Shown here: positions 52,056 through 63,674 of the stretch, piece after piece
Layout of the letters: each line of letters begins with the position of its first letter
Numbering within the stretch: the first letter of the stretch is position 1
Assembly (NCBI GenBank): GCA_016208015.1
Contig: JACQYW010000007.1
Location: 1-64,000 of the forward strand
From: Nitrosomonadales bacterium
GTDB taxonomy: Bacteria; Pseudomonadota; Gammaproteobacteria; Burkholderiales; Gallionellaceae
Direction: 5' to 3'
DNA length: 64,000 bases
Notes under the pieces: model-generated
Databases searched by the model: none
Seen by the model: only the letters and a program-made list of their open reading frames with translations
What the model was told of the DNA's origin: nothing
Position numbers and translations under genes: made by a program

Positions 52056-53591
52056 ATGCATAAGGCGATGCGTTTCTTCAGATTACTCAACATCATCTTC
52101 GTCGTGCTGCGTTTCGGTCTGGACGAATTTCTGCTGGCACATGAGCGCACAAGCTGGCTGCTCCGCCCCCTGAACTGGCTGCTGTTCTTCCGCAACACCT
52201 CGCGTCCGCGCGCTGAACGTCTGCGCCTCGCGCTGGAGACATTGGGCCCGATCTTCGTCAAGTTCGGCCAGCTGCTTTCCACCCGCCGCGACCTCATCCC
52301 CACCGACATCGCCGATGAGTTGGCGAAACTGCAGGACCAGGTGCCGCCCTTCCCTTCCGCCCAGGCGGTGGCCATTCTGGAAGAGGCTTACGGCAAACGT
52401 TTGAGCGAGGTGTTCGCCAAGTTCGATGAGACACCGGTGGCCAGCGCTTCGGTGGCGCAGGTGCATTTCGCGGTGTTGCCGGATGGGCGCGACGTGGCGG
52501 TGAAGATCTTGCGCCCCGACATCGCGCGCGTGATCGGGCATGATGTGGCGCTGCTGGATATCTGCGCCGGCCTGATCGAATACTGGTGGGAAGACGGCAA
52601 GCGTCTGAAGCCGAAACTGGTCGTGGCCGAATTCAACAAGTATCTGCACGACGAACTCGACCTGATGCGCGAAGCGGCCAGCGCCAGCCAGTTGCATCGC
52701 AATTTCATCGATGCACGCCTGTTGCTGGTTCCCGAGGTGTACTGGGACTGGTGTTCGGAGACCGTGATGGTGATGGAGCGTATGCAGGGACTGCCCATCA
52801 GCAATGTGCCCGGTTTGCGCGCGGCTGGCATCGACCTGAAGAAACTGGCCGCGAACGGTGTAGAGATCTTCTACACGCAGGTGTTCCGCGACGGCTTCTT
52901 CCATGCCGATATGCACCCAGGCAACATCCTGGTCGCGATGGACGGACGGTATATCGCGATGGACTTCGGCATCATGGGTACGCTGACGACCACCGACAAG
53001 AACTACCTGGCGCATAACTTCATCGCCTTTTTCAACCGCGATTACAAACGCGTCGCCGAGCTGCACATCGAATCGGGCTGGGCGCCGGCCGACACGCGCG
53101 TGGACGAATTCGAAGCCGCCATCCGCTCGGTGTGCGATCCCATTTTCGACAGGCCGCTGCGCGAAGTGTCGTTCGGCCGCGTGCTGTTGCGCCTGTTCCA
53201 GACCTCGCGCCGTTTCGGCATCCAGATCCAGCCGCAGCTGGTGCTGCTACAAAAGACATTGCTCAATGTGGAAGGTCTCGGACTGCAACTCGATCCCGAA
53301 CTCGATCTGTGGAAGACCGCCAAGCCCTGGCTGGAGCGCTGGATGAGTGAGCAGGTCGGCTGGCGCGGCTTCATCAAGGCCTTGCGCGCGGAAGCGCCGC
53401 GTTATGCGCTGTTGCTGCCTCAACTGCCACGCCTGCTGCACCAGCGGCTCAATGACGATCTGGCTGCCAAGGCTGCGCCGTTGCTGCTTGAAATGTTGGC
53501 ACAACAAAAAAGGCGCAATGCCTGGTTATCGGTCATTGCGCTTCTGTTGGGTGCATCGCTGTTGTTCGCGGCTTACGTGCACTTCGCGTAA
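52056..53591 (+). CDS. ubiB: UbiB ubiquinone biosynthesis ATPase/kinase-like protein
   Basis: UbiB is an atypical kinase-fold ATPase that supports early coenzyme Q intermediates at the membrane. The 511-residue protein has the family KxGQ motif in [20 protein letters not shown], the Ala-rich loop in [26 protein letters not shown] and [10 protein letters not shown]-terminal hydrophobic segment follows ([18 protein letters not shown]). Two starts are possible, at 52056 or at the MRFFRLL codon 52068, which has AAGG close by. A terminator lies immediately upstream. Confidence 0.95.
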   Translation: MHKAMRFFRLLNIIFVVLRFGLDEFLLAHERTSWLLRPLNWLLFFRNTSRPRAERLRLALETLGPIFVKFGQLLSTRRDLIPTDIADELAKLQDQVPPFPSAQAVAILEEAYGKRLSEVFAKFDETPVASASVAQVHFAVLPDGRDVAVKILRPDIARVIGHDVALLDICAGLIEYWWEDGKRLKPKLVVAEFNKYLHDELDLMREAASASQLHRNFIDARLLLVPEVYWDWCSETVMVMERMQGLPISNVPGLRAAGIDLKKLAANGVEIFYTQVFRDGFFHADMHPGNILVAMDGRYIAMDFGIMGTLTTTDKNYLAHNFIAFFNRDYKRVAELHIESGWAPADTRVDEFEAAIRSVCDPIFDRPLREVSFGRVLLRLFQTSRRFGIQIQPQLVLLQKTLLNVEGLGLQLDPELDLWKTAKPWLERWMSEQVGWRGFIKALRAEAPRYALLLPQLPRLLHQRLNDDLAAKAAPLLLEMLAQQKRRNAWLSVIALLLGASLLFAAYVHFA

Positions 53592-53600
53592 ACCCCGCTT

Positions 53601-53725
53601 CCGTCATACCGGCGCAGGCCGGTATCCAGGCGATCAACGAACGCCGCAAGGCGGCGACAAAATTGGTAGCGTCTGCTTCACAGGAATGCTTCTCTGCTGG
53701 ATACCGGCCTGCGCCGGTATGACGG
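53601..53725. repeat. REPIN-like element: perfect 29-bp inverted repeat
   Basis: The arm at 53601-53629 is repeated as its exact reverse complement at 53697-53725 (beginning CTGGATACCGGCCTGCGCCG). Each arm is palindromic (ATACCGGC/GCCGGTAT). The 67-base spacer carries a further hairpin, CGCCGC/GCGGCG, at 53642-53656. It lies between the converging ubiB and parA-like genes and could end both transcripts. Confidence 0.85.
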
Positions 53726-53734
53726 TCTTTTGTA

Positions 53735-54499
53735 TTACACGAAACCGCTGTCCATTAATTCTTTCGCCAATGCCTTGTAATCCGCCGCCCCCGGGCTTTG
53801 CGGCGCGTAGGCAAATACATCCAGCCCATGCATCGGGCTGGTGGCTAGTGCCACCGTTTCGCCAATGCGCGTCTTGCATACCAGATTGCCGTAGCGCTCC
53901 TTGAGCTTGTCATAGATATCGAAAGAAAGTTTGCGGCGCGAATCGAAGCGCGTGACCACGATACGGCGCTCGAAGGTGCGCTGCAGTTTCTTCTCCAGCA
54001 CGTTCAGTGCCGCATCCAGCCGGTGCACGCCGTGTTGCGACAGATAGTCTGCCGATACCGGGATCAATACTCTGTCCGCCGCCAGTAATGCATTCAGGGT
54101 CAGCACGCCCAGCATCGGGCAGCAGTCGATCAGGATGGGTGCGCCGGTAAGCGACAGCTCTTCGCCCAAGCCTTGTTTCAGCATCTTCGCGGCTTGGGGA
54201 TCGCTGCCATAGAGGGCATCGATCTTGGAGAGTTCGAGGGTTGCGGGTATCAGTTGCCAGCCGGCGGGAGTGTTATGCAGCAGCTTGGCCAGCGGCACCT
54301 TGTCGCGGAAGAACGCGGCCATGCTTCTGTCCTGGTTGGTGCCGTTCTTCAAGCCGCAGGCCAGACTCAGGTGTCCCTGCGGGTCCATGTCGAGCGCAAT
54401 GGGATTGCGCTGCGCCAGTGACAGCGCAGCCGCAAGGTTGAGACAGGTGGTGGTTTTTCCCACTCCGCCTTTTTGGTTGAATACGGCGATGACCGCCAT
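53735..54499 (-). CDS. Orphan ParA-family ATPase
   Basis: The 254-residue protein has the deviant Walker A VFNQKGGVGKTTTCLNLA, the Walker A' region IALDMDPQGHLSLACG and Walker B PILIDCCPMLGVLTLNALLAA. Such ATPases position DNA, chemoreceptors or other cargo. No parB or obvious partner gene is adjacent, and the N-terminus lacks a helix-turn-helix. AGGAGAG lies just before the ATG. The function is unknown beyond the ATPase fold. Confidence 0.88.
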   Translation of the reverse strand: MAVIAVFNQKGGVGKTTTCLNLAAALSLAQRNPIALDMDPQGHLSLACGLKNGTNQDRSMAAFFRDKVPLAKLLHNTPAGWQLIPATLELSKIDALYGSDPQAAKMLKQGLGEELSLTGAPILIDCCPMLGVLTLNALLAADRVLIPVSADYLSQHGVHRLDAALNVLEKKLQRTFERRIVVTRFDSRRKLSFDIYDKLKERYGNLVCKTRIGETVALATSPMHGLDVFAYAPQSPGAADYKALAKELMDSGFV

Positions 54500-54631
54500 T
54501 TTCTCTCCTGGGGTGTGGGAACGGATGTTGATGGACCTTTAACTGGCTGGGCTTGTGGCAACGGCCGGGGCGTTGCCCCTTAACGTTCGCTACGCTCACG
54601 TTTGCCTTCGCCGTACCCGCGCTCCAATCCG

Positions 54632-56455
54632 TCACTCAACCGTGACGGATTTGGCAAGATTGCGGGGTTTATCCACATCCGTTCCCTTTTGCAATGCTAC
54701 GTAATATGCCAACAGTTGCAGCGGGACGGTGTGCAGAATAGGACTGAGAAAACCCGCGTGTTCGGGCATTTGCAGGATGTGGATGCCTTCCGCTTCCTTG
54801 ATGTGGGTGTTCGCGTCGGCGAAGACATACAGTTCACCGCCGCGGGCGCGGACTTCCTGCAGGTTGGATTTCAGTTTTTCCAGCAAGCTGTCGTTGGGCG
54901 CCACCGACACCACGGGCATGTCCTTGTCCACCAAGGCCAGCGGGCCGTGCTTGAGCTCGCCCGCCGGGTACGCTTCGGCGTGGATGTAGGATATCTCCTT
55001 GAGCTTGAGCGCGCCTTCGGCGGCGATCGGATAATGCATGCCGCGGCCGAGGAACAGCGCATGGTTCTTGTCGGCAAAATGCTTGGCCATCTCGGCGATC
55101 TTCGGTTCCAGCGCCAGCACCTTCTGCACGGCGGCAGGCAAATGGCGCAGTTCGTGCAGGAACTGCTGTTCGCGGCCTGCATCCAGACGGCCGCGCAATT
55201 TGGCCAGCACCAGCGTGAGCAGGAACAGGGCGGCGAGCTGGGTGGTGAATGCCTTGGTCGAGGCGACGCCGATCTCGGGACCGGCACGGGTCAGCAAGCG
55301 CAACTTCGACTGGCGGATGATGGCGCTTTCCGGCACGTTGCAGATGGCCAGGGTGAACGGATGGCCGGTGGTCTTGGCATGGTTGAGTGCAGCTAGGGTA
55401 TCTGCAGTTTCGCCGGATTGCGAGATGGTGACCACCAATGTTCTGGGGTTGGCGACGCTGGTGCGGTAACGGTACTCGCTGGCGATCTCGACCGTGCAGG
55501 GGATGCCCGCGATCTCTTCCAGCCAGTAACGCGCGACCTGCCCGGCATGGTTGCTGGTACCGCAGGCGAGAATGAGGATGTTCTCGACCTGCGGAAAGAT
55601 GGTGTTCGCTTCGGCACCGAAGATGCCGGGTACCAGCGATTGGCTGTTGCACACCGATTCCAGTGTATTCGCCAATGCCTGCGGTTGCTCGTGGATCTCT
55701 TTCTGCATGTAATGCTGGTACTCGCCCAGTTCCACACTGTCGTTGTTCAGTTCGCTGACATGCACGGGACGCTGCATCGCTTTGCCTTGCGCGTCGAAGA
55801 TGCGGTAGTTGGCGAGATTCACTTCGACGACATCGCCTTCTTCCAGATAGACCACGTTCCTGGTGACCTGCAGCAACGCAGACATATCGGAACCGACGAA
55901 ATGTTCGCCTTCGCCCACGCCCAGCAACAGCGGGCTGCCTTTGCGCGCGGCGATGAGCTGGTGCGGGTTGTCCGCGGCGGCGACGGCGATCGCGTAGGCA
56001 CCGACCAGTTGCGCCAGCGCCATCTGCGTGGCGACCAGCAGGCTGCCCTGCGCGTAATGGCTGTGGATCAGATGGGCGATTACTTCGGTGTCGGTGTCGG
56101 AGGTGAACTCGTAGCCATGCGCCGTCAGTTCGGCGCGCAGTTCCTCGTAATTCTCGATGATGCCGTTGTGCACCACGGCAATGAGGTTGCGGCTGATATG
56201 CGGGTGGGCGTTGCGTTCGCTCGGCACACCGTGCGTGGCCCAGCGGGTGTGGGCGATGCCCAGTTCGCCGTAGGTGTTGGCACTCTTCTGTGACAATTCG
56301 GCGACGCGCCCGATGCTGCGCACACGATCGAGCTTGCCGTCATGCACCACCACCAGTCCGGCGGAATCGTAGCCCCGGTATTCCAGACGCAGCAGGCCAT
56401 TCACCAGGATGGGAACGATGTTTCGTTTTGCTACTGCACCGACGATACCGCACAT
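54632..56455 (-). CDS. glmS: Glutamine-fructose-6-phosphate aminotransferase (isomerizing)
   Basis: GlmS makes glucosamine-6-phosphate from fructose-6-phosphate and glutamine for peptidoglycan and lipopolysaccharide. The 607-residue protein starts [20 protein letters not shown], with Cys2 as the glutaminase nucleophile. It has two SIS domains ([35 protein letters not shown]) and ends AKSVTVE. The gene starts two bases after glmU, giving the widespread glmU-glmS pair. No glmS ribozyme-like leader is expected within this gap. Confidence 0.97.
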   Translation of the reverse strand: MCGIVGAVAKRNIVPILVNGLLRLEYRGYDSAGLVVVHDGKLDRVRSIGRVAELSQKSANTYGELGIAHTRWATHGVPSERNAHPHISRNLIAVVHNGIIENYEELRAELTAHGYEFTSDTDTEVIAHLIHSHYAQGSLLVATQMALAQLVGAYAIAVAAADNPHQLIAARKGSPLLLGVGEGEHFVGSDMSALLQVTRNVVYLEEGDVVEVNLANYRIFDAQGKAMQRPVHVSELNNDSVELGEYQHYMQKEIHEQPQALANTLESVCNSQSLVPGIFGAEANTIFPQVENILILACGTSNHAGQVARYWLEEIAGIPCTVEIASEYRYRTSVANPRTLVVTISQSGETADTLAALNHAKTTGHPFTLAICNVPESAIIRQSKLRLLTRAGPEIGVASTKAFTTQLAALFLLTLVLAKLRGRLDAGREQQFLHELRHLPAAVQKVLALEPKIAEMAKHFADKNHALFLGRGMHYPIAAEGALKLKEISYIHAEAYPAGELKHGPLALVDKDMPVVSVAPNDSLLEKLKSNLQEVRARGGELYVFADANTHIKEAEGIHILQMPEHAGFLSPILHTVPLQLLAYYVALQKGTDVDKPRNLAKSVTVE

Positions 56456-56457
56456 AA

Positions 56458-57822
56458 TTATTTCTTTCCTTTGACCGGCCGCTGCCAGCCGGGAATGGTT
56501 GTCTGTTTGCTGCGCGACAGGGTCAGCTCCCCGGCAGGCGCATCTTTGGTGATTGTCGATCCTGCGCCTATGGTCGCACCCTTGCCGACTTTAACGGGTG
56601 CAACGAGTTGCGTGTCCGAACCGATGAAAGCGTCGTCTTCGATGACGGTACGGAATTTGTTCGCGCCGTCGTAGTTGCAGGTGATGGTGCCCGCACCGAT
56701 GTTGACGCGGCTGCCCACGGTGCTGTCGCCGATGTAGCTCAGGTGATTGGCCTTGCTGCCCTGGCCTATCTCGCTGTTCTTGATCTCGACGAAGTTGCCG
56801 ACATGGGCGTCGTCATGCAGTTTGCTGCCGGGACGGAGGCGCGCATAGGGGCCAATGTGGCAGTTGGCGCCGACTTCGCTGGCATCGATGTGGCTGTATG
56901 GCGCGATCTGCGTGCCCTGCGCAATACTTGCGTTGCGGATGACGCTGTAAGCCCCCACTCGCACACGGTCGCCCAAGATCACTTCACCTTCGAAGATGCA
57001 ACCGACGTCAATATCGACGTCACGACCGCAGGTCAGCTCGCCGCGCACATCAAGGCGTGCCGGATCGGCCAGCGTCACGCCCTGCATCATGAGTTTGCCC
57101 GCCACTTCCTGCTGCCAGACGCGTTCGAGCGTGGCCAGTTGAATCTTGTTGTTGATGCCCTCGACTTCCCAATGCTGCGCGGGTTGCACGGTATGCACCG
57201 CCACGCCTTGCCGCACCGCCATCGCCACGATGTCGGTAAGGTAGTACTCGCCCTGAGCATTGTCGTTGCCCAGCTTGCCCAGCCATGCGCGCAGTTTTTC
57301 GGTCGGCGCCAGCAGGATGCCGGTGTTCACTTCCTTGATCTGGAGTTGTTCGGCATTCGCATCCTTCTGCTCGACGATGCATTGCACGTCACCATCGGCA
57401 TTGCGCACGATGCGACCATAGCCGGTGGGGTTATCGAGATTGACGGTGAGCAGCACCAGGCCATCGCCCGCCTGCTGCATCTGGTGCAAAGTGCTGTGTT
57501 GGATCAGCGGCACATCGCCGTAGAGCACCAGCGTGCTGGTGTCGTCCTTGAGGTGGGGCAACGCCTGCTGCACGGCATGTCCGGTACCGAGTTGCGGTTC
57601 CTGGATCACGAATTTGGCATCGTATTGCTGCATCGACTGCGGCACGGCTTCGCCGCCATGCCCGTACACCACGCAGACTTGTTGCGGCTGCAACGACACT
57701 GCGCAATCCAGCACATGTTGCACCAGTACCTTGCCAGCCAGCGCGTGCAATACCTTAGGCTTGTCGGAATACATGCGCGTGCCTTTTCCGGCAGCGAGGA
57801 TGACGATGTTCAAAGGGCTCAT
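56458..57822 (-). CDS. glmU: Bifunctional UDP-N-acetylglucosamine pyrophosphorylase/glucosamine-1-phosphate acetyltransferase
   Basis: GlmU acetylates glucosamine-1-phosphate and then makes UDP-GlcNAc. The 454-residue protein has the N-terminal uridyltransferase motif [21 protein letters not shown] long left-handed beta-helix follows ([35 protein letters not shown]) that forms the acetyltransferase half. It is the first gene of the glmU-glmS pair. In related genomes this pair often follows atpC, but here an oppositely oriented HD-GYP gene lies between. Confidence 0.97.
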   Translation of the reverse strand: MSPLNIVILAAGKGTRMYSDKPKVLHALAGKVLVQHVLDCAVSLQPQQVCVVYGHGGEAVPQSMQQYDAKFVIQEPQLGTGHAVQQALPHLKDDTSTLVLYGDVPLIQHSTLHQMQQAGDGLVLLTVNLDNPTGYGRIVRNADGDVQCIVEQKDANAEQLQIKEVNTGILLAPTEKLRAWLGKLGNDNAQGEYYLTDIVAMAVRQGVAVHTVQPAQHWEVEGINNKIQLATLERVWQQEVAGKLMMQGVTLADPARLDVRGELTCGRDVDIDVGCIFEGEVILGDRVRVGAYSVIRNASIAQGTQIAPYSHIDASEVGANCHIGPYARLRPGSKLHDDAHVGNFVEIKNSEIGQGSKANHLSYIGDSTVGSRVNIGAGTITCNYDGANKFRTVIEDDAFIGSDTQLVAPVKVGKGATIGAGSTITKDAPAGELTLSRSKQTTIPGWQRPVKGKK

Positions 57823-57954
57823 ATCGGTTCTGAATCAATAGGTAGCGCAGTATATCAAATCGCCCGTCCGAATTTGCTTCGCAGATGGCCACGGACAAGA
57901 CTATCGATCGTTCCGCAGAGTGGCGTATGAAGCTCACAACAAGGTTTTAATCGG

Positions 57955-57982
57955 TTCTTTTCTGTGGCTACGGTGGGATAAT
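57955..57982 (+). promoter_or_regulatory. Possible promoter of the HD-GYP gene with a very short leader
   Basis: TTCTTT (57955-57960) and GATAAT (57977-57982) are 16 bases apart. The ATG lies nine bases after the -10 box, so the transcript would have almost no leader, and no ribosome-binding site is visible. This resembles the arrangement at 1453 and 1720. Confidence 0.4.
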
Positions 57983-57990
57983 GGCTCATC

Positions 57991-60810
57991 ATGGAGCACA
58001 GTTACATCCTCAGCATCCTGTATGAAATGGCCTTGGTCATCGGCGGCGAGGTCAGTGTCAAACCGCTGCTCAACAAGGTGCTGCAGCGCCTGCTTTATCA
58101 CACCTCTTTCCCTGCCGGTCTCGTGTGCATGCAAGTGCCCTCCGGCGAGGCTGATGCGGCAGGATTGATCGAGATTCGAATCGATGCCGCTGTTGGCGAT
58201 TATGAATTGGCCGGGCTGGTCGGACAAACTATTCGCCTGCCGGTTCGATTGTTGCGCGGCACAGCAGAGCGCGGCGAGGATGCTGCGTTGCTGGCGGCAC
58301 TTCCGACCGAGTCCAGTCACTACAAAGCCTATCTGCGCTTGCCGATCGATGGGCAGGGCGTGATCGTGCTGTTGTCGCCGCAATTGCCGGACAGCGATTT
58401 GCCGCTTACCCAATTGTTTCAGCCTGTCATGGCCAACCTGGCCAAGGCCATCTTGCTGTGCAGATCCCACGATGATTATGCCGGCGGGTTGATCGCCGCC
58501 CGCGATACCAGCCAGTTGGCTCTGGCGACCAGCGAGGAGAAGTTTCACGCCATCAGCGCTGCCGTGCTTGATGCGTTGATCATGGTCGATGACACCAGCG
58601 CGCTTGTCTACTGGAACCCGGCCGCCGAGCGCATCCTGGGATACAGCGCCGAGGAGGCTCTCGGCAAATCGTTGCACGTGCTGTTGACGCCGCAACGCTA
58701 CCAAAGTACTGCCATTCGCGGCTTCAATGCCTTCAGCAGCAGCGGCCAAGGGCCGGTGATCGGCAAGACCATGGAGATTGAGGCGCTGCACAAGAATGGT
58801 CATGAGATCCCGGTCGAGCTGTCGATCTCGGCGCTCAAGCTCAACGGCCACTGGCATGCAGTCGGCATCCTGCGCGACATCACACAGCGCAAGCATGCTG
58901 AGCAAGAGATGCGACTGCTCGCTGCCATCGTGGAATCCACCGACGATGCGATCCTGAGCAAGTCACTGGATGGCACCATCCTGACCTGGAATGCCGGTGC
59001 CGAGCATTTGTACGGTTATAGCGCGAGCGAGGTCAAGGGACAGTCGATCTCCCTGCTGGTCCCGGCAGATCGTCCGGATGAGATACCCGGGCTGCTGGAG
59101 CGCATCCGTCACGGGGAGTTGGTCAAGTATTATGAAACTGTGCGTGTGCGCAAGGATGGTGTGCATCTGCCCATCTCACTGACTGTTTCTCCCTTGCGCG
59201 ATGCCGCCGGACGCATCGTGGGCAGTTCGGCGATAGGTCGCGACATCACCGAGCGCAAGCGTGCCGAAGAAGAGTTGCGCCACAGCGAGGCCGGACTCAA
59301 GGAAGCGGAGCGCATCGCGTTACTTGGCAATTGGGAGCTCGATCTCGTCTCCAATGCGTTGAGTTGGAGCGACGAGATATTTCGCATCTTCGAGCTTGAC
59401 CCTATGCTATTCGGTGCAACCTATGAGGCCTTCCTGAATGCGATCCACCCCGACGACCGGGCTATGGTGAATCAGGCTTATACCGACTCGGTAAAGAACC
59501 GCGTTCCCTACGACATCCTTCATAGGCTGTTGATGCAGGACGGACGTATCAAATACGTCAACGAGCGCTGCGAGACTTATTACGATGATACCGGCAAACC
59601 TTTGAAGTCGATCGGTACCGTTCAGGACATCACCACAAGGCGGCTGGCCGAACTCGGGATGCAGAAATCCAATCGCGCGCTGCATGCCCTCAGTACCTGC
59701 AATGGTGTGCTGGTGCGCGCCACCGAGGAGGCGCATTTGCTCGACGATATTTGCAGTGCCCTTGTCTCCATAGGTGGATACCAACTTGCCTGGGTAGGTT
59801 TTGCCGAACACGACGCCGGCAAAAATGTCCGCGTGGTGGCACGGGCAGGCTCACATATCGATTATCTGGATCACATCGAGATCAGTTGGGGCGACAATGC
59901 CAAGGGACACGGCCCTACCGGCACTGCGATTCGGACCGGCGAATTCCAGGTTGTGCAGGATATCCTGCATGATCCGCAGTTCCTGCCATGGCGCGAGCAG
60001 GCCATTGCGCGCGGCTACGCCTCGAGCATCGCTTTTCCGCTATTCGACGATTACAACCACGCTTTCGGGGCCATAAACCTGTACGGCAAGGAGCCGGATG
60101 CCTTCGATGCGGACGAGATCAAGTTATTGCATGAGCTGGCCGGCGATCTTGCCTTCGGCATCCGCATGCTGCGGCTGCGCGAAGAGCGCGATCACCTGCA
60201 CCAGCGGCAGCAACATAACGATGAAACGGTCAAACAGGCTTTGGCCGGCACCATCCAGGCGATCGCGGTCACCGTCGAAAAACGCGATCCCTACACCGCC
60301 GGCCACCAGCGCCGTGTGGCGAATCTGAGCGTTGCCATCGCCATGGAGCTCGGCCTTTCCGAAGACCGTATCACCGGCTTGCGCCTGGGTGCGACGATCC
60401 ACGATATCGGCAAGATATATGTCCCCGCAGAGATCCTCACCCGCCCGGGACAACTTACGCAGATCGAATTCGATTTCATCAAGACCCATCCGCAAGTCGG
60501 CTACGACATCATGAAGGATGTGAAACTTCCGTGGCCGGTGGCGAAGATGATCCTGCAGCACCACGAGCATGTGGACGGCAGCGGCTATCCGCAGGGTTTG
60601 AAAGGAGATGCGATCCTGCTCGAGGCTCGGATCCTGACTGTTTCGGATGTGGCCGAAGCCATGATGTCGCATCGTCCCTATCGTCCCGCTCTTGGACTTG
60701 AAGCGGCGCTTGAAGAAATCGACAAATATCGCGGGAGCCATTACGACCCTGCGGTTGTGGATGTCTGTCTGCGGCTGTTCCGCGAGAAAGGTTTCAGCCT
60801 GAGCGGTTGA
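57991..60810 (+). CDS. Cytoplasmic PAS/GAF/HD-GYP cyclic-di-GMP phosphodiesterase
   Basis: The 939-residue protein probably hydrolyses cyclic di-GMP. The order is an N-terminal GAF-like region (1-165) and three PAS domains (about 180-300, 305-425, 435-550, with DITQRKHAE, DITERKRAEEE and DITTRRLAE ends). A GAF domain (about 565-735) and HD-GYP (about 745-939) follow. The metal site is in GATIHDIGKIYVP and the GYP loop in HVDGSGYPQGL; both are intact. No membrane segment is seen, so it senses internal or membrane-permeable signals. It is inserted between atpC and glmU on the opposite strand. Confidence 0.92.
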   Translation: MEHSYILSILYEMALVIGGEVSVKPLLNKVLQRLLYHTSFPAGLVCMQVPSGEADAAGLIEIRIDAAVGDYELAGLVGQTIRLPVRLLRGTAERGEDAALLAALPTESSHYKAYLRLPIDGQGVIVLLSPQLPDSDLPLTQLFQPVMANLAKAILLCRSHDDYAGGLIAARDTSQLALATSEEKFHAISAAVLDALIMVDDTSALVYWNPAAERILGYSAEEALGKSLHVLLTPQRYQSTAIRGFNAFSSSGQGPVIGKTMEIEALHKNGHEIPVELSISALKLNGHWHAVGILRDITQRKHAEQEMRLLAAIVESTDDAILSKSLDGTILTWNAGAEHLYGYSASEVKGQSISLLVPADRPDEIPGLLERIRHGELVKYYETVRVRKDGVHLPISLTVSPLRDAAGRIVGSSAIGRDITERKRAEEELRHSEAGLKEAERIALLGNWELDLVSNALSWSDEIFRIFELDPMLFGATYEAFLNAIHPDDRAMVNQAYTDSVKNRVPYDILHRLLMQDGRIKYVNERCETYYDDTGKPLKSIGTVQDITTRRLAELGMQKSNRALHALSTCNGVLVRATEEAHLLDDICSALVSIGGYQLAWVGFAEHDAGKNVRVVARAGSHIDYLDHIEISWGDNAKGHGPTGTAIRTGEFQVVQDILHDPQFLPWREQAIARGYASSIAFPLFDDYNHAFGAINLYGKEPDAFDADEIKLLHELAGDLAFGIRMLRLREERDHLHQRQQHNDETVKQALAGTIQAIAVTVEKRDPYTAGHQRRVANLSVAIAMELGLSEDRITGLRLGATIHDIGKIYVPAEILTRPGQLTQIEFDFIKTHPQVGYDIMKDVKLPWPVAKMILQHHEHVDGSGYPQGLKGDAILLEARILTVSDVAEAMMSHRPYRPALGLEAALEEIDKYRGSHYDPAVVDVCLRLFREKGFSLSG

Positions 60811-60833
60811 AGCCTGATTTGTCCCCTGAAAAC

Positions 60834-60860
60834 AAAAAAGCAGCCGAAGCTGCTTTTTTG
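60834..60860. terminator. Bidirectional Rho-independent terminator between HD-GYP and atpC
   Basis: AGCAGC and GCTGCT pair around CGAA, with an A-run before and a T-run after. It can end both the plus-strand HD-GYP transcript and the minus-strand atp operon. Confidence 0.88.
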
Positions 60861-60882
60861 TCTGATTCTGAAACGATATTGC

Positions 60883-61308
60883 TTAGTGCGCGTGCTTGCG
60901 TACTTGCTGGATCGCACGCAGTTGGGCGATGGCTTCCGCCAGTTCTGCCTGTGCTGCCGCGTAGTCGATGTCGGAAGTGCGGTTTTTGATCGCTTCTTCG
61001 GCCGCCTGCTTGGCTTCCAGCGCACGTGCTTCGTCCAGATCGGCGCCGCGGATCGCGGTGTCCGCCAGGATGGTGACGACGTTGGGCTGCACTTCCAGCA
61101 TGCCGCCGGAAACGTAGATCAACTCTTCCTGTTCCTGGTCGGGACGCTTGATACGCACCGCACCGGGTTTGATGCGGGTCATCAGGGCGGTGTGGCGCGG
61201 GTAGATACCCAGTTCGCCCATCTCGCCCGGTACCACGACGACTTCAGCAAGGCCGGAGAAGATCTGCTCCTCGGCGCTCACCACGTCCACATGTACGGTC
61301 ATTGCCAT
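60883..61308 (-). CDS. atpC: ATP synthase F1 epsilon subunit
   Basis: The 141-residue epsilon subunit links the rotor to F1 and inhibits ATP hydrolysis. It has [39 protein letters not shown] and the C-terminal helices [25 protein letters not shown] lies before the ATG. It is the last gene of the atp operon, 17 bases after atpD, followed by a terminator. Confidence 0.97.
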   Translation of the reverse strand: MAMTVHVDVVSAEEQIFSGLAEVVVVPGEMGELGIYPRHTALMTRIKPGAVRIKRPDQEQEELIYVSGGMLEVQPNVVTILADTAIRGADLDEARALEAKQAAEEAIKNRTSDIDYAAAQAELAEAIAQLRAIQQVRKHAH

Positions 61309-61325
61309 AATCGGCTCCTAAATTA

Positions 61326-62762
<1,437 letters not shown>

Positions 62763-62794
62763 CTAAATTAATTCTGAATTCGTGCCAACAATCG

Positions 62795-63661
62795 TTAGCC
62801 GATTGCCGCTGCGCCACCAACGATCTCCGAAATCTCTTTCGTGATCGCTGCCTGACGCGCTTTGTTGTAAACCAGTTTGAGCTCGCCGATGACGCTCTTC
62901 GCGTTGTCGGAGGCGGCTTTCATCGCCACCATACGCGAGCTTTGCTCGGATGCCATGTTCTCGACCACGGCCTGATACACCAGAGATTCGATGTAGCGCA
63001 GCAGCAGTTCGTCGATGACCTTCTTCGCGTCGGGCTCGTAGATGTAATCCCAGTTGCCTTCGCTCGTACCCAGCTGCTCACCGCTCAGCGGCAACAACTG
63101 TTCCACGCGCGGTTCCTGCTTCATCGTGTTGACGAAGTGGTTGTAGCTCAGGTAGATCGCGTCGATCTCGCCCGCGACGTAGGCATCCAGCATGGCTTTC
63201 ACGGCACCGATCAATTTCTCGATGTGAGGTGTGTCGCCCAGGCCGGTCAGGTGCGACTGGACCTTGGCGCCGATGCGGTTCATGAAACCGAAACCCTTGT
63301 TGCCGATCGGGCAAACCATGAGACCCTTGCCCTGGCTTTCCCAGGTTTTCATCTCGCTCACAGCCAGACGCAGCAGGTTGGTGTTCAAACCACCGCACAA
63401 ACCCTTGTCCGAAGTGACGACAATCAGACCGACGTTCTTGACGCTGTCGCGCTTGGCCAGGAATGCATGCTTGTATTCCGGATTGGCACGCGACAAGTGT
63501 GCGGCAACATTGCGGATCTTCTCGGCGTAGGGGCGAGCGGCACGCATGCGTTCCTGCGCTTTGCGCATCTTCGCCGCTGCCACCATTTCCATCGCACGCG
63601 TGATCTTGCGCGTATTCTCTACGCTCTTGATCTTGGTGCGGATCTCTTTACTGCCCGCCAT
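62795..63661 (-). CDS. atpG: ATP synthase F1 gamma subunit
   Basis: The 288-residue central shaft subunit starts [20 protein letters not shown] and ends with the conserved helix [38 protein letters not shown] is the other family motif. It lies 13 bases after atpA and before atpD, the standard order. Confidence 0.97.
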   Translation of the reverse strand: MAGSKEIRTKIKSVENTRKITRAMEMVAAAKMRKAQERMRAARPYAEKIRNVAAHLSRANPEYKHAFLAKRDSVKNVGLIVVTSDKGLCGGLNTNLLRLAVSEMKTWESQGKGLMVCPIGNKGFGFMNRIGAKVQSHLTGLGDTPHIEKLIGAVKAMLDAYVAGEIDAIYLSYNHFVNTMKQEPRVEQLLPLSGEQLGTSEGNWDYIYEPDAKKVIDELLLRYIESLVYQAVVENMASEQSSRMVAMKAASDNAKSVIGELKLVYNKARQAAITKEISEIVGGAAAIG

Positions 63662-63674
63662 AACTCACCTCGAC

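Noticed and set aside
54560..54600. GGGGC/GCCCC hairpin as the glmS terminator
   Set aside because: No T-run follows in the glmS direction, so it cannot be called a Rho-independent terminator.
54500..54631. A glmS ribozyme or other riboswitch near glmS
   Set aside because: This stretch is downstream of glmS. The upstream gap to glmU is two bases, so there is no leader to hold one.
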